64,000 nucleotides of DNA from Castanea sativa (Eukaryota > Streptophyta > Magnoliopsida > Fagales > Fagaceae): the NCBI RefSeq assembly GCF_040712315.1, contig NC_134015.1:8886945-8950944 (forward strand), written 5' to 3'. Below are positions 25,501-36,600 of this stretch, in pieces. The position numbers were made by a program, and so were the translations under genes. Each line of letters opens with the position of its first letter. Position 1 is the stretch's first letter. Under the pieces are notes generated by a model. It did no database searches. It saw nothing but the letters and a program-made list of their open reading frames with translations, and was not told where the DNA came from.

Positions 25501-28500
25501 AAGTGAAACTTTATTTCCAAACTTATAAGAGGTTTAAAAGTACTACAGCAAATTAGAATTTTTTATTTTATTTAAAACTCACTTTTTGTGTTATATTATT
25601 TTAATAATCTACCATAATCTTTTTTAATAATAAAGTTGGGTTTTATACATTGTACTTTTACCATGTGTTTCAATGTAAGCATTACACACAGTACGAAGTG
25701 ATTTTGGAACGTGAGACACTACAAGTATATAAAAACTATTAACATAGTTTACTACTCAATAAGGAGTTTCATTATTGACAAAGTTTTCAGAAATTTAAAA
25801 TATTTTCATGAATAAAATTCAATAATTTAAGGCATCGAGAGATCTAAAAGGCGTTTTATTGTTTATTTTAATTTATTTTTAAAAAATTATTATAGTTTTT
25901 TGTTTTGACAAAAACTCAGTCTAACACTGTGCTTTCACCAAGTAACTTAAAGTTTATTTTATAATTTCATTTTTACTAATTATTTTATTGTGTAATTTAA
26001 ATTATATTTTTGAAGTATTTTCTTTATCTACATATGACTTTTGATCAATCTGTGTATCACACATGCCAATGATTAAAAATTTTATATTACTTTAACCGTC
26101 ATGAATCTCAGTAATCCATACCTCTTTTTAAAGGTGAATCATGCATCGCAATAGAATTAGGTCAGAAATGGCAGAATGTTCCATTTTCTGGCCATAAATG
26201 TTTCTCTAACTTAAAACTTTCCACAGTTTTTCCACTTTTATGAGTATGATATTTCCACAAAGTTCACAAACTCAAATGAATCAAAAGGCAGTAATTGATA
26301 TTGACTTTTTTTGATAGGTAAATGATATTGACTTATACCTTGTATACTTTCAGCTGGATCCTTTGTATGTCCAGCAATAGACAGAAGCTTATTCTCCCAT
26401 GGTATCTACAGAAATAACACAAGATGATAATTTCATCACCAGTTAAAAGAATTCATTACTGATACAAAATATGCTACAACTTACAACATATGCCAGTAGA
26501 AACAAATAGATAATATTACTGAGAAAAGCTTTCTTCAATAAGTCCACGTAATGAAAACATAAAACTGCTCTTTACTAACCAAGGAATGACCAGCACAAGG
26601 AGCAAACGTTACTGGAGACGGTGACTCCAGGGACTCAGCCCCAGCCTTTGCCTCAATCTTTGACCAAGTCCAACTTCTCAAATCCAGTACCTGCATTATT
26701 ACTCAAGTTAGGGAAGGTGGAAAAATCTGTAACAAAATCAATGCAAAGGCAAAAAACAAAAGAGTTTAAATGTAAACCAAGATTCCATCTAAAAAATGAA
26801 CACACAAGAAAATAAAGCTCAGAATCACAAAAGCACAAAGCTAAATATTCAAAATTGCCCAGAATAACTCTTTTACTTTTTCTTGCTATTTATTGTTCCT
26901 TTGTTTGTTGTGAATTAGTAGCAACTTATTGAACGTATTAAAAGAAAAACAGAGAACTAATGAAAGCAAAGGAGACCAATTCAAATACCAAGTAAACAGG
27001 AGACAACAACCAAAAAGGCAGTGCCTTAGCGATAGCCCAAGGAACAAAACAAAATGGGAGATGTTATTTCTATATCGCATGAGGCCATCAACATATGTAT
27101 ATGTAAAGAAAATTTTCTTACATGAATATCATTAAGGTAACGACCATTGTGGTTTCCGCCATATATGTACATCTTGTCTTGCACAACTGCTGCACCATGC
27201 TGAAAATATTTGACCAATGCTTTGTTCAGAGAAAAGAAGAAAAGGCCAGAAACAAATTCATACTATAAAAAAATAACAATACCTCATATCGGGCTTTTGG
27301 GCGCTGACCAGATATTGGAGGTGCAATCCATTGATCATACACGGCAACTGAGCCAAGGCCTTCCACGACAATATCTTTATCCTGAGTTTCTGTCAGGCTC
27401 CCATTTTCAGTGGAAATAGTCTTTGTCTCAGGAAAAGAATTCCCATTCTCAACCACTGGCTCAACTTTTGAATTATGCTATGAACCGTCCAAAAAATTAC
27501 ACAAAAAGACAAAGAAAAAGTGAAAAACACAATAATCATAGTAAGAACAAAGATGAAAAAGAGCTAGATTTATAGCCCATGCTATACTTGCAGAATTAAG
27601 GTATAATTACTACACCTATGGCTCTCAACAACACAATACTTTGATCACTTAGAGCTCCCTCTTTTCCAATCCCAATTGTAAAAACAGACCCATAGTGGAA
27701 TATGAGAGCACTTTATTTTATTCTTTGGTAAGTAGTGGAGTGTGAGAGCATACAAGAACAGATACATTAGAGAACAAGAATATTTTCTTTTTTTAGTGGC
27801 ATTTTCAAAAGCAGAAGAAACATGAATGTATTGAGTGATCCACTTAATGCATAGATAATTTACCAACAAAAAATAAGGCAGAGGATTAAAAATAGATGAA
27901 ATGTGATGTTGGTTATGTAATTCAAGATAACTGTGTAGTGGTGGTGGTAGGAGGGTCGAAATCAGGGGATGCCAGTGCAACAGCAGTGATTGGATAGGCA
28001 GTGGTATCGTGACAGTGGTATGATAATGGAGGCTTAAGTGAGACATCATCACTTTGGTTGCAATGCTTTTTTGTAAATTTATGGTGCCTTGCTAGTAGCA
28101 TCAGTGTAAAAAAGATGGTGTATTTGCCATAATACAGTGCCAGCAACAGCAGCAGATTAGAAGTAATAGTGATGGGTAACAGCAGTGGTAGTGATGAAGC
28201 ATAAATGGTAATGGTGGAGCAGAAATCAGAGTGGTAATGGTAATGATGAAGCATATATGGTTATCGGCAGAGATATTTTTCACATTATTCTGTACAGTTA
28301 TCTATTATGACAAAATATGAAGATGAAATTCTTAACTGACATTGATAAAGTCAATCAAAAAAACAGGAAGAAGAAGAAGGAACTACACAACATAAACAAG
28401 TTCCATGATACTCACATTCATTTGCACATCTACTACAGGCTCTGCAACAAAATTAGAAGCTCTTGAATACCAACTTGGATCATCTTCCTACCCAAAAGGA

Positions 28501-30529
28501 AAATTTAACAAAAATCAATTACCCAAGTTTCTACACGACATTACAAGAAAATGGCCCTAAAAATCTTAATTGCATGGACCTCCAATATTTTCACAAAGAG
28601 ACGCATAGCTTCTGTGGGAGACGTGTTTCCAAGCCCGCTCCAGCTGCATAAATAATAAAACCCTTTAGAAAACCAAATCCAGCAAAGGTTGCAGATATCA
28701 AATAAAGTCCACAAGTATACCATGTGCCATATCACCAATGATGTAACAAGGATCCCATTCATTAATAACATCATCATCATCATATTTAACCAAATTCCTC
28801 CACATCCAGCAAACTCATATCCAACTCGCCACAGAAAATATAAAATGATTTGGTAACTGCACAATTTTTTTCTTTTTTTTTTGATAAGTGGTAACTTCAC
28901 AATTTTTTAAATGCTAACATTTCAAACTTCTCCCTCAATCACTTTTCAGCTTTCCTCATCCCAAGGCTTCAAGACCACTTTTTTCCTAATAGCATGTGTT
29001 CATTATAAGAAGCTACACACAAAAAAAAAAAAAAATGGTGTTCAACAAGATAACTCTCAAAATTCCCATTCCCAAGCAACTAGATGACTAAAGCAATGAA
29101 TTCCCTAAGCAAAGCTCAAAACCTAGGCTCATCAGCTCATGTATGTGTTCTAAGGTCTGACAATCCTTTATGCCATTTCCAAATATCACCAACTCATTTT
29201 AGAATACTCTAATCAAAATATTATGCTACAAGTGCAAAAATATGCACATATTTGTGTTTAACACATACACATTAGCATATGAAATGACAGTGCAGGAGAG
29301 CCTAAGAGCACAAACCTCTTCCATTTGGTATGCTCAAAAACTTTCCAAGAATTAGGTTCCGGTATGTTACAAGCTCCGACTGTCGCCTGCAACAGAAATG
29401 AATAGCAAATTCAGAAATGAAATTCTTTTTAACAAAAATCTCAAATCAAACAAGTACTCTCTACAAATAAATTCACGAATCAAATACTCCACACATAAAT
29501 ACTTAATTTGACATGTAGCTTAATCCCACTGATAAAGAAAACAACAAATTCATTTTTGAGCATCTCAAATCAAACTTAAAATTTCCCATTAAAACTAGAA
29601 TTCATGATTCAAGTTTGTTCGCCAGAATTTCAAAGTCAAAAAATCAATTCCTCATAAATTAATTCCAAAGATTCACCAATCAAATACTCATCATACAGAT
29701 ACTTGAATTCACGAATCAAGTTTGTTCACCACAATTATGAATCAAATAAACAATTCCTCATTAAAAAAATTTTAAAAAAAAACTCTAAGAAGATTCACCA
29801 AGCAATCACTCTGACGCACACTGATACTCATCAAACAGATACTTGAATTCACGAATCAAGTTTGTTCGCCACAATTGCAAATCAAACAAACAATTCGTCA
29901 TTAGAAAAAAAATAATAATAATAATAAAACACTAAGAATATTCACCAATCAAACATTCCACACACACTGATACTCAATTTGACATAAAGATTAACCTCAA
30001 TTCACTACAACCAACTATTATTTGGTCACCAAGAAGCTCAATTCTAGTCCCCCCCCCCCCAAAAAAAAAAGGGAATTCTCATTCACAAAAGTCTAAAATT
30101 CTCATCCCACATTTTCCCAGCAACCAAACACAACCCCAGATCAACCATTCCCAACACCCCAAAACCCCAGATCTACCTAAATCAACACCCAAACCGCAAC
30201 CATTTAACCACGAACTACCTACAACACATTGCACACAGCAACAGCAGTAACAATTTCCCATTGATCTCACTCAGCACAAATCAAATTCGCGCAATGCAAA
30301 AAAAAAGGAATTTGATTGGAAACGAAATAAAAACGCAGCGGATCGAAGAGAGAGTGGGAGGCAATACCTGTTGGTACAAGCCGTAAAGGAGAGCAGCGGA
30401 CTCTTTAGAGAACTTAGAGGTGAGAGATTTTAAGGTGGAGTTGGTGTCGCCGTCAAAACCGGCGTATGAAGCCGCCGCATAGAACCGCTCCGGGTATTGC
30501 AGCCCAGAGCTCGCTCGAGCCATAGCCAT
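16568..30529 (-). CDS. ACBP4: Kelch-repeat acyl-CoA-binding protein, ACBP4 class (18 exons)
   Basis: Exons: 30529-30368, 29386-29316, 28643-28580, 28487-28416, 27477-27283, 27199-27122, 26690-26580, 26405-26339, 25283-25222, 24788-24649, 20437-20311, 20233-20119, 19645-19557, 19401-19318, 19235-19050, 18419-18264, 17238-17179, 16756-16568. All introns are GT-AG. The joined frame is 2028 nt, 675 aa, close to the length I recall for Arabidopsis ACBP4. Residues 1-110 form the acyl-CoA-binding domain ([35 protein letters not shown]). Residues about 185-480 are kelch blades with GG doublets ([51 protein letters not shown]). Residues 543-655 are coiled-coil, and the end is GMWGWLAG. Relatives bind acyl-CoA esters in the cytosol. 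The start is the first Met after a (GA)n leader; a second Met lies two codons on. Intron 10 holds a LINE. Confidence 0.95.
17341..17475 (-). mobile_element. Possible SINE-like fragment in an ACBP intron
   Basis: On the minus strand a B-box-like 'ggattcaagcc' is followed by DNA ending in a poly(A) tract (T run at 17346-17359). A second T run lies at 17454-17474. No clear A box or target duplication was found. Confidence 0.35.
18722..18760 (-). mobile_element. Micro-insertion: LINE poly(A) tail with target duplication
   Basis: A 17-nt insert (18733-18749, TTTATC plus an A run on the minus strand) is flanked by 'tcttatttgga' at 18722-18732 and 18750-18760. This looks like an extremely 5'-truncated LINE or SINE insertion. 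Confidence 0.75.
20567..24110 (-). mobile_element. 5'-truncated L1-type LINE in ACBP intron 10
   Basis: Reading on the minus strand from about 24110: end of the endonuclease-to-RT linker (VDSWWN ... [22 protein letters not shown]), RT with [38 protein letters not shown], the [10 protein letters not shown] and [11 protein letters not shown] motifs and an intact FADD box near 22770, then a zinc-binding reverse-transcriptase tail ([15 protein letters not shown] near 21020) and a poly(A) tail seen as a T run at 20567-20577. The tail motif is TTACCTATC-An. The endonuclease domain is missing and there are frameshifts (for example near 23170), so it is dead. It lies in the same orientation as the host gene. 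No target duplication was found. Confidence 0.9.
21159..22208 (-). repeat. Tandem duplication of about 530 bp inside the LINE
   Basis: The segment starting 'ccaaatgcct' at 21161 starts again at 21691, and both copies end with 'ctcctccaaagcctatt' (to 21690 and 22208). They differ by scattered substitutions and by copy number of a short 'ccccttg' repeat near 21390 (three copies against one near 21916). The duplicated part lies between RT and the zinc-binding tail. Confidence 0.92.
24484..24680 (-). repeat. Tandem duplication covering the exon-10 donor
   Basis: 24484-24560 and 24604-24680 are diverged copies about 120 bp apart ('ggaaaaaattggttatg' ... 'gcatctatttca'). The right copy holds the 3' end and GT donor of ACBP exon 10. 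The left copy, downstream in the transcript, repeats about 30 nt of exon and a GTAAG donor. Confidence 0.8.
26293..26334 (-). mobile_element. Micro-insertion beside ACBP exon 8
   Basis: About 13 nt (26308-26320, minus strand TACCTATC plus A run) are flanked by 'aattgatattgactt' (26293-26307) and 'aatgatattgactt' (26321-26334). The insert has the same 3' end as the LINE at 20567. The inner duplication lies within 5 bp of the exon-8 donor (26338-26337). Confidence 0.8.
27640..28290. repeat. Cryptic trinucleotide-like low-complexity DNA in ACBP intron 4
   Basis: 27930-28255 is rich in 'gtggtggt', 'cagcagcag' and 'ggtaatggtaatg' units. Minus-strand open frames here are His, Tyr and Leu rich and have no family resemblance, so no gene is called. 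Confidence 0.6.
28852..28908 (-). mobile_element. Micro-insertion in ACBP intron 2
   Basis: A 19-nt insert (28871-28889; minus strand ACTTATC plus A run) lies between 'ggtaactgcacaatttttt' (28852-28870) and 'ggtaacttcacaatttttt' (28890-28908), one mismatch in 19. Confidence 0.8.
30050..30070. repeat. Poly(C)/poly(A) tract in ACBP intron 1
   Basis: About eleven C followed by ten A. Confidence 0.9.
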
Positions 30530-30550
30530 CTCTCTCTCTCTCTCTCTCTC
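30530..30550 (-). promoter_or_regulatory. (GA)n leader immediately before the ACBP start codon
   Basis: On the sense strand about ten GA units end directly at the ATG. They lie in the 5' leader. GA-rich leaders are common in plants, and a regulatory effect is only an inference. Confidence 0.6.
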
Positions 30551-31350
30551 AATCAATCAATCAGATCGATCAGACTCTGATTCTCTTCGTTTCTGCAATT
30601 TTTGTAGACTCAGGTGATAGAATATGAAATATGTTTTTTTTTTTTTTGGTTTTTTAATTATGGGACGTGGGTTGGGGTATTGTTTTTGTTTATGTTGTTT
30701 TTTGTTTTGGTAAGTCGTAGCTGTCTGGTGCTTCTCTCTCTAAGATTGGATCTGTTTTTTTTTTTTTTTTAAAGGAAAACGGAGAAACGTGTCAAGTTTT
30801 GATTGGGTGGGATGGGAAACATGTTTTGCGGGTAAAACTACGTTAACTTTTCGTTACAGACCGACACGACAGTTTTATGTTGGGAATTTTTACTAGTATT
30901 TATAAATTTTTGTTTTACTTTTAGTAAGTTTTTTAATGTGTATATATATAATTTGTTTTTCGAGGAATGTGAGTCATATCTTCCTTCACAATTTCTTTCC
31001 TATGATTGTGATTGAGAATTGAGATCGATTTTAATATTGACTTACATTTCTTTAAGTCAAAATAAAAATTATATCCATCAAGTTTGGAGAATTGTTATTT
31101 TTCCGTCGTTGAAGTTATTATTATTTTAGTACTTTTTTTTAGAATGTTATTATTTTAGTACTTATATTTTAATATTTGTATTAAGTTCATCTTTTGTCTT
31201 TTGTAATCTATTAAAAATTACCATTAGCAGAGGTCAGTGGTAAGATGTTTTTGTGACTCATTACAATTGCAAGTCTAAAGGTTGTGAATTCGAGCAGTAA
31301 TATGTTCTATAATCTTATATTTTATGCATAATTTTAAATTATAAAAACTT
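30551..31350. other. Upstream region of the ACBP gene
   Basis: T runs lie at about 30632-30645 and 30757-30770. No repeat end was found. A weak tRNA-like stretch lies near 31225-31300 ('tcagtggtaagatg' ... 'gtgaattcgagc'), too degraded to call. Confidence 0.4.
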
Positions 31351-31547
31351 GCAATTTAAATAATTTATTTTTTGAGAGAGAGTTTCAACATATGGCGTCC
31401 GCTCCTGATGATAGCTCTTTATCATTAGACCAAGACACCAATCAGTTTTTGGGTGTAAGCGGGGATTGAACCTCAGATCTCTTATACAACTATCAGAGAC
31501 TTTACCAGTTGAGCTAATTGGAACCTACGCAATTTAAACAATTTATT
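31351..31547 (-). mobile_element. tRNA-derived SINE with 19-bp target duplication
   Basis: The body is 31370-31528, minus strand. It starts with A box TAGCTCAACTGG and B box GGTTCAATCCC, continues with a tRNA-unrelated region and ends in an A run. Flanks 31351-31369 and 31529-31547 are 'gcaatttaaayaatttatt' with one mismatch. Confidence 0.9.
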
Positions 31548-32627
31548 GATGGCATAGTTATTAATTTTTAATTTTCTAGAAATTTTGCACGTATGAAAGA
31601 TATTTAAAAAAATGTAATCCAATTTTGTAACTAAACTTTATCCTTAAAAAAATCTATAAACTTACCATTAGGTCTAACAAAGGTGCAATGCACAACACTT
31701 TCCAATTAAGTTTAATTCAAAAGATAATGTTATACTTATTTGCTTTTTATTAATCAATACATTCATGCATTTAAATTTAATTGAAAAGTCTAATGCATAC
31801 ACCTAATGAATTAACTTAAATTTTACCCGTTCAACAAAACTACGACGTATTATGTATATAAATAGTAATGGATGAAATGGCCGATATGTAATGAACCAGA
31901 CAAAGTATGTGATATAGATATTTGATTTTTATTAAAATAAATTTTTGTAAACCAAAAGTGCCAATGTTTCATTTACCCTTTATATTTCAAAACTTTCATC
32001 TTCATGATGAACGAAAATGAATGGTCAAAATAAAATTTTGAAATATAATAGCCAAACGGGGAACTAAATCAAATATGGAAACTTAAAATGAAAAAATGTA
32101 TGAAACGTAAATAGTCAAAATAAAAATAAAAATAAAAATTTCAAAGGTTAAAAGTGTACTTTAGTGTAAAATTTTCAAACAAATTATTAAAAATTATCTT
32201 GAAATAACAATACGTAACCTTTCAACTTTTCATGATCTATCTAGAGTTTAGCACCATCTAAGTATCAATAGAGTTTTAACTTCTTCTTTTTTTTAAGTTA
32301 CAGCGAGCATTGGGTAAATTGCAATAATAAAATGGTTTGAAATTATAACCCATGTATTTAATTCTCAAAAAAAATAAAATAAATAACCCATGTATTTAAT
32401 ACTTTTTTTAAAAATAATTCAATAGTTAAAAATAAGAAAATTTAAGCTATGAATATATCTGTTGAAAGCAATAGGATATGCTAACTAGCTAAACTACAAG
32501 CTCTTCGCCCTTGTATGTTATTACCTATTAAAGCAACCACCGACCACAACTACACCAAAATTCCACCAATTGCCACCCTAACTTCATCGTTGCCATTGTT
32601 ACCGCCCTAAAAATTCTATTAACTATT
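31548..32627. other. Intergenic AT-rich DNA
   Basis: No gene and no bounded element were recognised. Confidence 0.5.
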
Positions 32628-32768
32628 TTTTTAATAGAATTTTATTCTAGTATAATCTAAGTGTATATATATATGTAAAACTTCCTCTTAGAGACTTGAA
32701 TTTCGGTCTTTACCCCCCACACCCCACAAACACTTATACTCGTGAGTTGACTATCACGTCAAATATTC
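32628..32768 (-). mobile_element. SINE copy, second family (degraded)
   Basis: Shares order and words with 34289-34457 and 58395-58557: 'agagacttgaatttcggtct' (B-box region in reverse), 'cacaaacacttatac' and the AT-rich tail near 32640. The 5' part is degraded. Confidence 0.6.
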
Positions 32769-32778
32769 GTGATTTTTT

Positions 32779-32880
32779 TTTTTTGGAGAGAGTTTTGCCT
32801 TGTAGTGTCTACTCCTAATAATGATTATTTATTATCAAACTAAAACATCAATCAGTTTTTAGTGTGCAGTGGTTATTAAC
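32779..32880 (-). mobile_element. Truncated copy of the first SINE family
   Basis: The T run followed by 'ggagagagttttgcc', 'gtgtctactcctaat' and 'catcaatcagttttt' matches the tail half of the SINE at 31370-31528. The tRNA-like head is missing. Confidence 0.65.
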
Positions 32881-32889
32881 TAATGTTTT

Positions 32890-33175
32890 AAGGAATTCAG
32901 ATCCTCTAGATTTCATAAAATACTCTACCAATAGATTTCTTTAAATTCTAACCACTCTTTAATGATTTAAGGGTCTAGATTTTACTATGTCAGTATTCCA
33001 CTAACAGTACTCTTAAAATAATGTTGCAAACAAAATAATTAAGATTATTGTTAGTAAAATACTGACATGACAAAATCTAGACCATTACATCATTAAAAAA
33101 TGGTTAAAATTTAAAAAAATTTATTTGGTAAGTACCCTAAGAAATCTAGAAAATCTCAATCCTGATTTAAGAGGC
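32890..33175. mobile_element. Foldback element with about 115-bp imperfect arms
   Basis: The left arm (from 'ggaattcagatcctctaga') is the inverted complement of the right arm (ending 'aaatctcaatcctgattt'), with matching blocks 'ggtctagattttactatgtc' / its complement and 'aatgat'. The loop is about 50 bp. The flanking bases 'tttaa' / 'tttaag' could be a short duplication. No coding capacity. Confidence 0.75.
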
Positions 33176-33236
33176 TTAAATTTTGTTAGCAGAAATTGTC
33201 AAAACATTTGCATTAAAGAGCTTTAAGAGATCATTT

Positions 33237-33727
33237 AAATTTGAAAACAATTTTTTTGATGAACGAAAGGGGGGGGGGGGGGGAAGCGGGGGCAACCATA
33301 TGTGGCTTACCCCCTAGGGCGTGACCTTATAGGGGCACCTCCCGCTAGGGAATGTTGGATTGAGCCATAACTACTGTGACCGGGGTGCCACAGACCTTAC
33401 CCGCCAACGGATAGGCGCAATGCATGCTAAGAACCCACCCCCCGCATGGTACCTATCACGACTTGAACGAGGGACCTCGTGCATGCATGCACGCGGAATC
33501 CTACACCAACTAGGCCACCCCTCCTAGACGCAAAAAAAAAAAAAAAAACGAAAATGATGTACAAAACCTTTCTTATATATAGTACTATATATGCAAAATA
33601 TATATACATATATACATGAAATGAAAGAAAGGAATTGAGATTTCTATGTGCCCACAACGGAACACGAGCACCATCACAATGCGGCCGCCCTGCTCTCTCA
33701 AAGGCATCTAAATTGAAAACAATTTTA
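33237..33727 (-). mobile_element. Retroposed segment containing a tRNA-derived SINE
   Basis: A SINE head on the minus strand (A box GTGGCCTAGTTGG near 33515, B box CGTTCAAGTC near 33463) runs to an A tail seen as the T run at 33251-33257. 'taaatttgaaaacaatttt' at 33236-33254 recurs as 'taaattgaaaacaatttt' at 33709-33726, so the duplicated flanks enclose about 450 bp, not just the SINE. The extra upstream part (33549-33708) is unidentified. A G run of about 15 lies at 33269-33283. Confidence 0.6.
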
Positions 33728-34288
33728 AGGGTAAGACTGAAGACATCTTCAATACAAAAGTTGAAATTCAGAGCTTTTATTAAAAAAAAAAAAAAAAAGG
33801 TCTTATATTCATTATTCATAATTCTTAACTTTTAAGCATTGTAATTTACCAAATATTCAAAATGCTAAAGGCCTTTTCAGTTAAATTTCTATATACAAAA
33901 AAGCTAATACTACTCGAGCTTTATCTTTAAGTAGGTTTCCAGTTTTTAAGGGTGTCCTTCTCTACTTAACAAAATTACCAAACATGTGGCATTTTTTTTG
34001 TAAGGTTGTGCTAACGCACTAGTAGACAAGCACTCAATAAATAGTTCTTATTATCCACTAAGAAAGCACCGTTTCAAGGTGGAAAATAAATTCAATTACA
34101 AGAAAATTATGTAGAGCCTGAAAATGAGGTTCCCTTTTCCTTTTATTTATCTTTATATGTTTATGATAGAAATCGAAACTGTTGATTGTTGTGCCAACAC
34201 ATTATTAAGTTAAGGTACTAATTAATTTTTATTTTATTTTTATGTAGCCATAATTCAAACATAAGTCTCTCACAATACAAGTTGAAGG

Positions 34289-34457
34289 TTTTTTTTTTTT
34301 TTTTTTTCTATACAAGATAGAATTTTTACTCTAACTTAATTTAAGTGTATATGTGTGTGAAACTCCCTTCTAGAGACTTGAACCCCGGCCTTTACTCCCC
34401 ACATCTCACAAGCACTTATACCTATGGAATGACCATTGCACCAAAGGTAAGCGGTGG
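34289..34457 (-). mobile_element. SINE copy, second family
   Basis: The minus strand runs CCACCGC, then TTTGGTGCAATGG (A-box region), GGGTTCAAGTC (B box) and a conserved tail to a poly(A) tract seen as T19 at 34289-34307. It closely parallels the plus-strand copy at 58395-58557. The target duplication is not clear. Confidence 0.8.
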
Positions 34458-34529
34458 TTAGAAGATGCAAGTTAAGTTAATTGGAACCCACTAATAATTA
34501 GTTTTAACTCTCTCTCTCTCTCACATCAA

Positions 34530-34641
34530 GAGCCTTGTAGCTAAACTAGTTGATATTTCCTGATATTTTAAAGACATCTAGGTTCAAACTCTCCCTCCCT
34601 TCGTCATTACTATAAAATTATAATATTAAAAAAAAAAAAAA
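34530..34641 (+). mobile_element. SINE-like fragment, third type
   Basis: 'gtagctaaactagttg' (A-box-like) and 'ggttcaaactc' (B-box-like) are followed by an A run at 34628-34641. Boundaries are approximate. Confidence 0.5.
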
Positions 34642-34884
34642 CTCACTATCTGTCTCCCTCTCATTTCAATTTTATATTTAAGGAAGCTCAAGTCTCTCTT
34701 TCTCTCAAATATAAACACATTTTTCTCCTTTAACCGCATATCTATGACAGAAAAAATAAAGAATAAAAAGAAGAAGGAGAAGAAGGAATATAAATAAAAT
34801 AGTATTTAACTCGTGTTGTGATTATGAAGATTGTACCACAAATATTTGAGAAGTTACACTAACCTCCACTTAGATTTATTTAAA

Positions 34885-34887
<3 letters not shown>

Positions 34888-34917
<30 letters not shown>
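34888..34917. repeat. (TA)n microsatellite
   Basis: About 15 units. Confidence 0.95.
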
Positions 34918-34919
<2 letters not shown>

Positions 34920-35221
34920 GTAATTGGATTAATTAGATGTCTTAAAACTAAACATGATCCATGCACATTGTCGGTAGGATTGAGCTCTCTCTCTCTCTCG
35001 GACCTGTTTGATTTCAAAAGTAAAAATGACCCAGCAGACTAGGGAGGTGGGACTGGGACATAGTACCTGTCAAGGAAATAAGGTTATGTCTTTACACTTG
35101 GACAAAAAAAAAAAAACAACAAAAAACAAAGGGCGTGTCTTCACTCTTCACACTTCAAATTACTAGTCCCTTAAACTGATCCAGTAGTCCAACCCACCTG
35201 CCCAATCAATGACAATTTTTA

Positions 35222-35533
35222 GGGAAATATTCATTTTAAACTCTATACTTTATAAGGTATAACAAATTAATCCCTATAATTTCAAAGACAACAACTTGAA
35301 TCTCAAGGTTTTAAAAAGTAAATAATTAAGTCATATAATTAAACCTTGATTTTTTTTTTAAAGATTACAAATTAAACACTCATTGACTCATTGTGTATTT
35401 AATTTGTTATTTTTGAAATGGTAGAGTTTAGTTTATTACATTTTGAAACTTTATGATTTAATTTATTATTTTTAAAACTATTGAATTTAATTTGTTACAC
35501 CATGAAGTTGTGGAATTTAATATAAAAATTTCC
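35222..35533. mobile_element. Foldback/MITE-like inverted repeat
   Basis: The left end 'ggaaatattcattttaaact' pairs with the complement of the right end 'aatttaatataaaaatttcc'. Both arms contain short internal repeats around 'aacaaattaa'. Arms are diverged and no target duplication was found. Confidence 0.55.
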
Positions 35534-36600
35534 ATCATTTATATTATTCTATGTTTTAATGTCTGGGCTGTAGGCACTTGGGTCCTTGAACTATCTATCA
35601 AAAGAAAGGAAAAATAAAAAGTGATATTACACATTAGCATTGGGGTGTAAAATCCTCCAAATTGTTATTTTAGTAATACACCTGCTCAAATTGAGCTTTA
35701 CTCGGTTGTGGGTTGCTAAAATTTTTTGGCAACCATGAATAGTAAGTTTGTGTATATACAACCTATTATTCATGGTTTCTAAACATAAAAATAAATATAA
35801 AAGCATATAAAAGTACAAAAAAGATGGAAGAGATAGATGAGAGAGAATGAGTTGATAGGGTAGTTTATATTATTTTAATGAGTTGTATGTAAAAACAATG
35901 ACGGAACTAAGATTATTGCTTTGAGAGAGCCAAAAATTGTACTCAGTATTGGTGTGATTTCTCTTTCAATGTACAAAATCAAAGAATCTTCTAAAAAAAA
36001 AAAACACCTTTTATTTTGTTGTGAACCTAGTTTTGACAATATATATGACTAAAAATTATTGTTTCATAATTATAATAAAAATTGAAAAACTAGATAGAAG
36101 TACAACTGTTTTGTATAATGTTCTTCTTGGTGAAAATTTCAATTAGTGTTGCTATGTAAACAATTAAGACATACGAACACATAGACAAAAGATAACAAAC
36201 ACTCAAACAATCCTTTAGGTCAAAATATAACACATCACTCAAAACTCAAAGTCTCAAACTTTGATCTTTAGGTCCCAAACATCAAACAAGCAAATTAAAA
36301 TATTAAACAAATATAAGTCCAATGATTATTTTAGATTTAAAATTTTTGGGTCAATTTTCAATTTGAAATGATTAATTTTATATTTTGGGGGCCAAATATA
36401 TATTTTATGTATCTAATCTTTTTAACATGTGTGCGTGTGTGTTGGGAGAAGGGGGGGGGGGGAATAAAACAGGTAAAAAACGTGTCAAAACTTGTTACTT
36501 TTGCTCACACAATTAATTTGAAAATATGAGATACTTTAATACCCTAAATTAAATGGAAAGAATTAACTGGAGCTGATAGAATTAACTTTAAGTGTAATTA
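35534..36600. other. Intergenic DNA with a short hairpin
   Basis: 'ccatgaatagtaagtttgtg' at about 35733 pairs with 'acaacctattattcatgg' ending near 35777, giving a stem of roughly 20 bp with mismatches. A G run of 12 lies at 36451-36462. No gene was seen. Confidence 0.5.

Noticed and set aside
27640..28290. Long minus-strand open frames rich in His, Tyr and Leu
   Set aside because: They lie in an intron of the ACBP gene in low-complexity DNA and have no family motifs, so they are not called as genes.
31225..31300. Possible tRNA gene
   Set aside because: A tRNA-like A/B-box pattern is present in several SINEs, but none of the copies folds convincingly as a complete tRNA, and they carry poly(A) tails.
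33427..33819. 130-codon minus-strand frame through the retroposed segment
   Set aside because: It runs through poly(T), SINE head and unrelated DNA and has no domain, so it is a chance frame.
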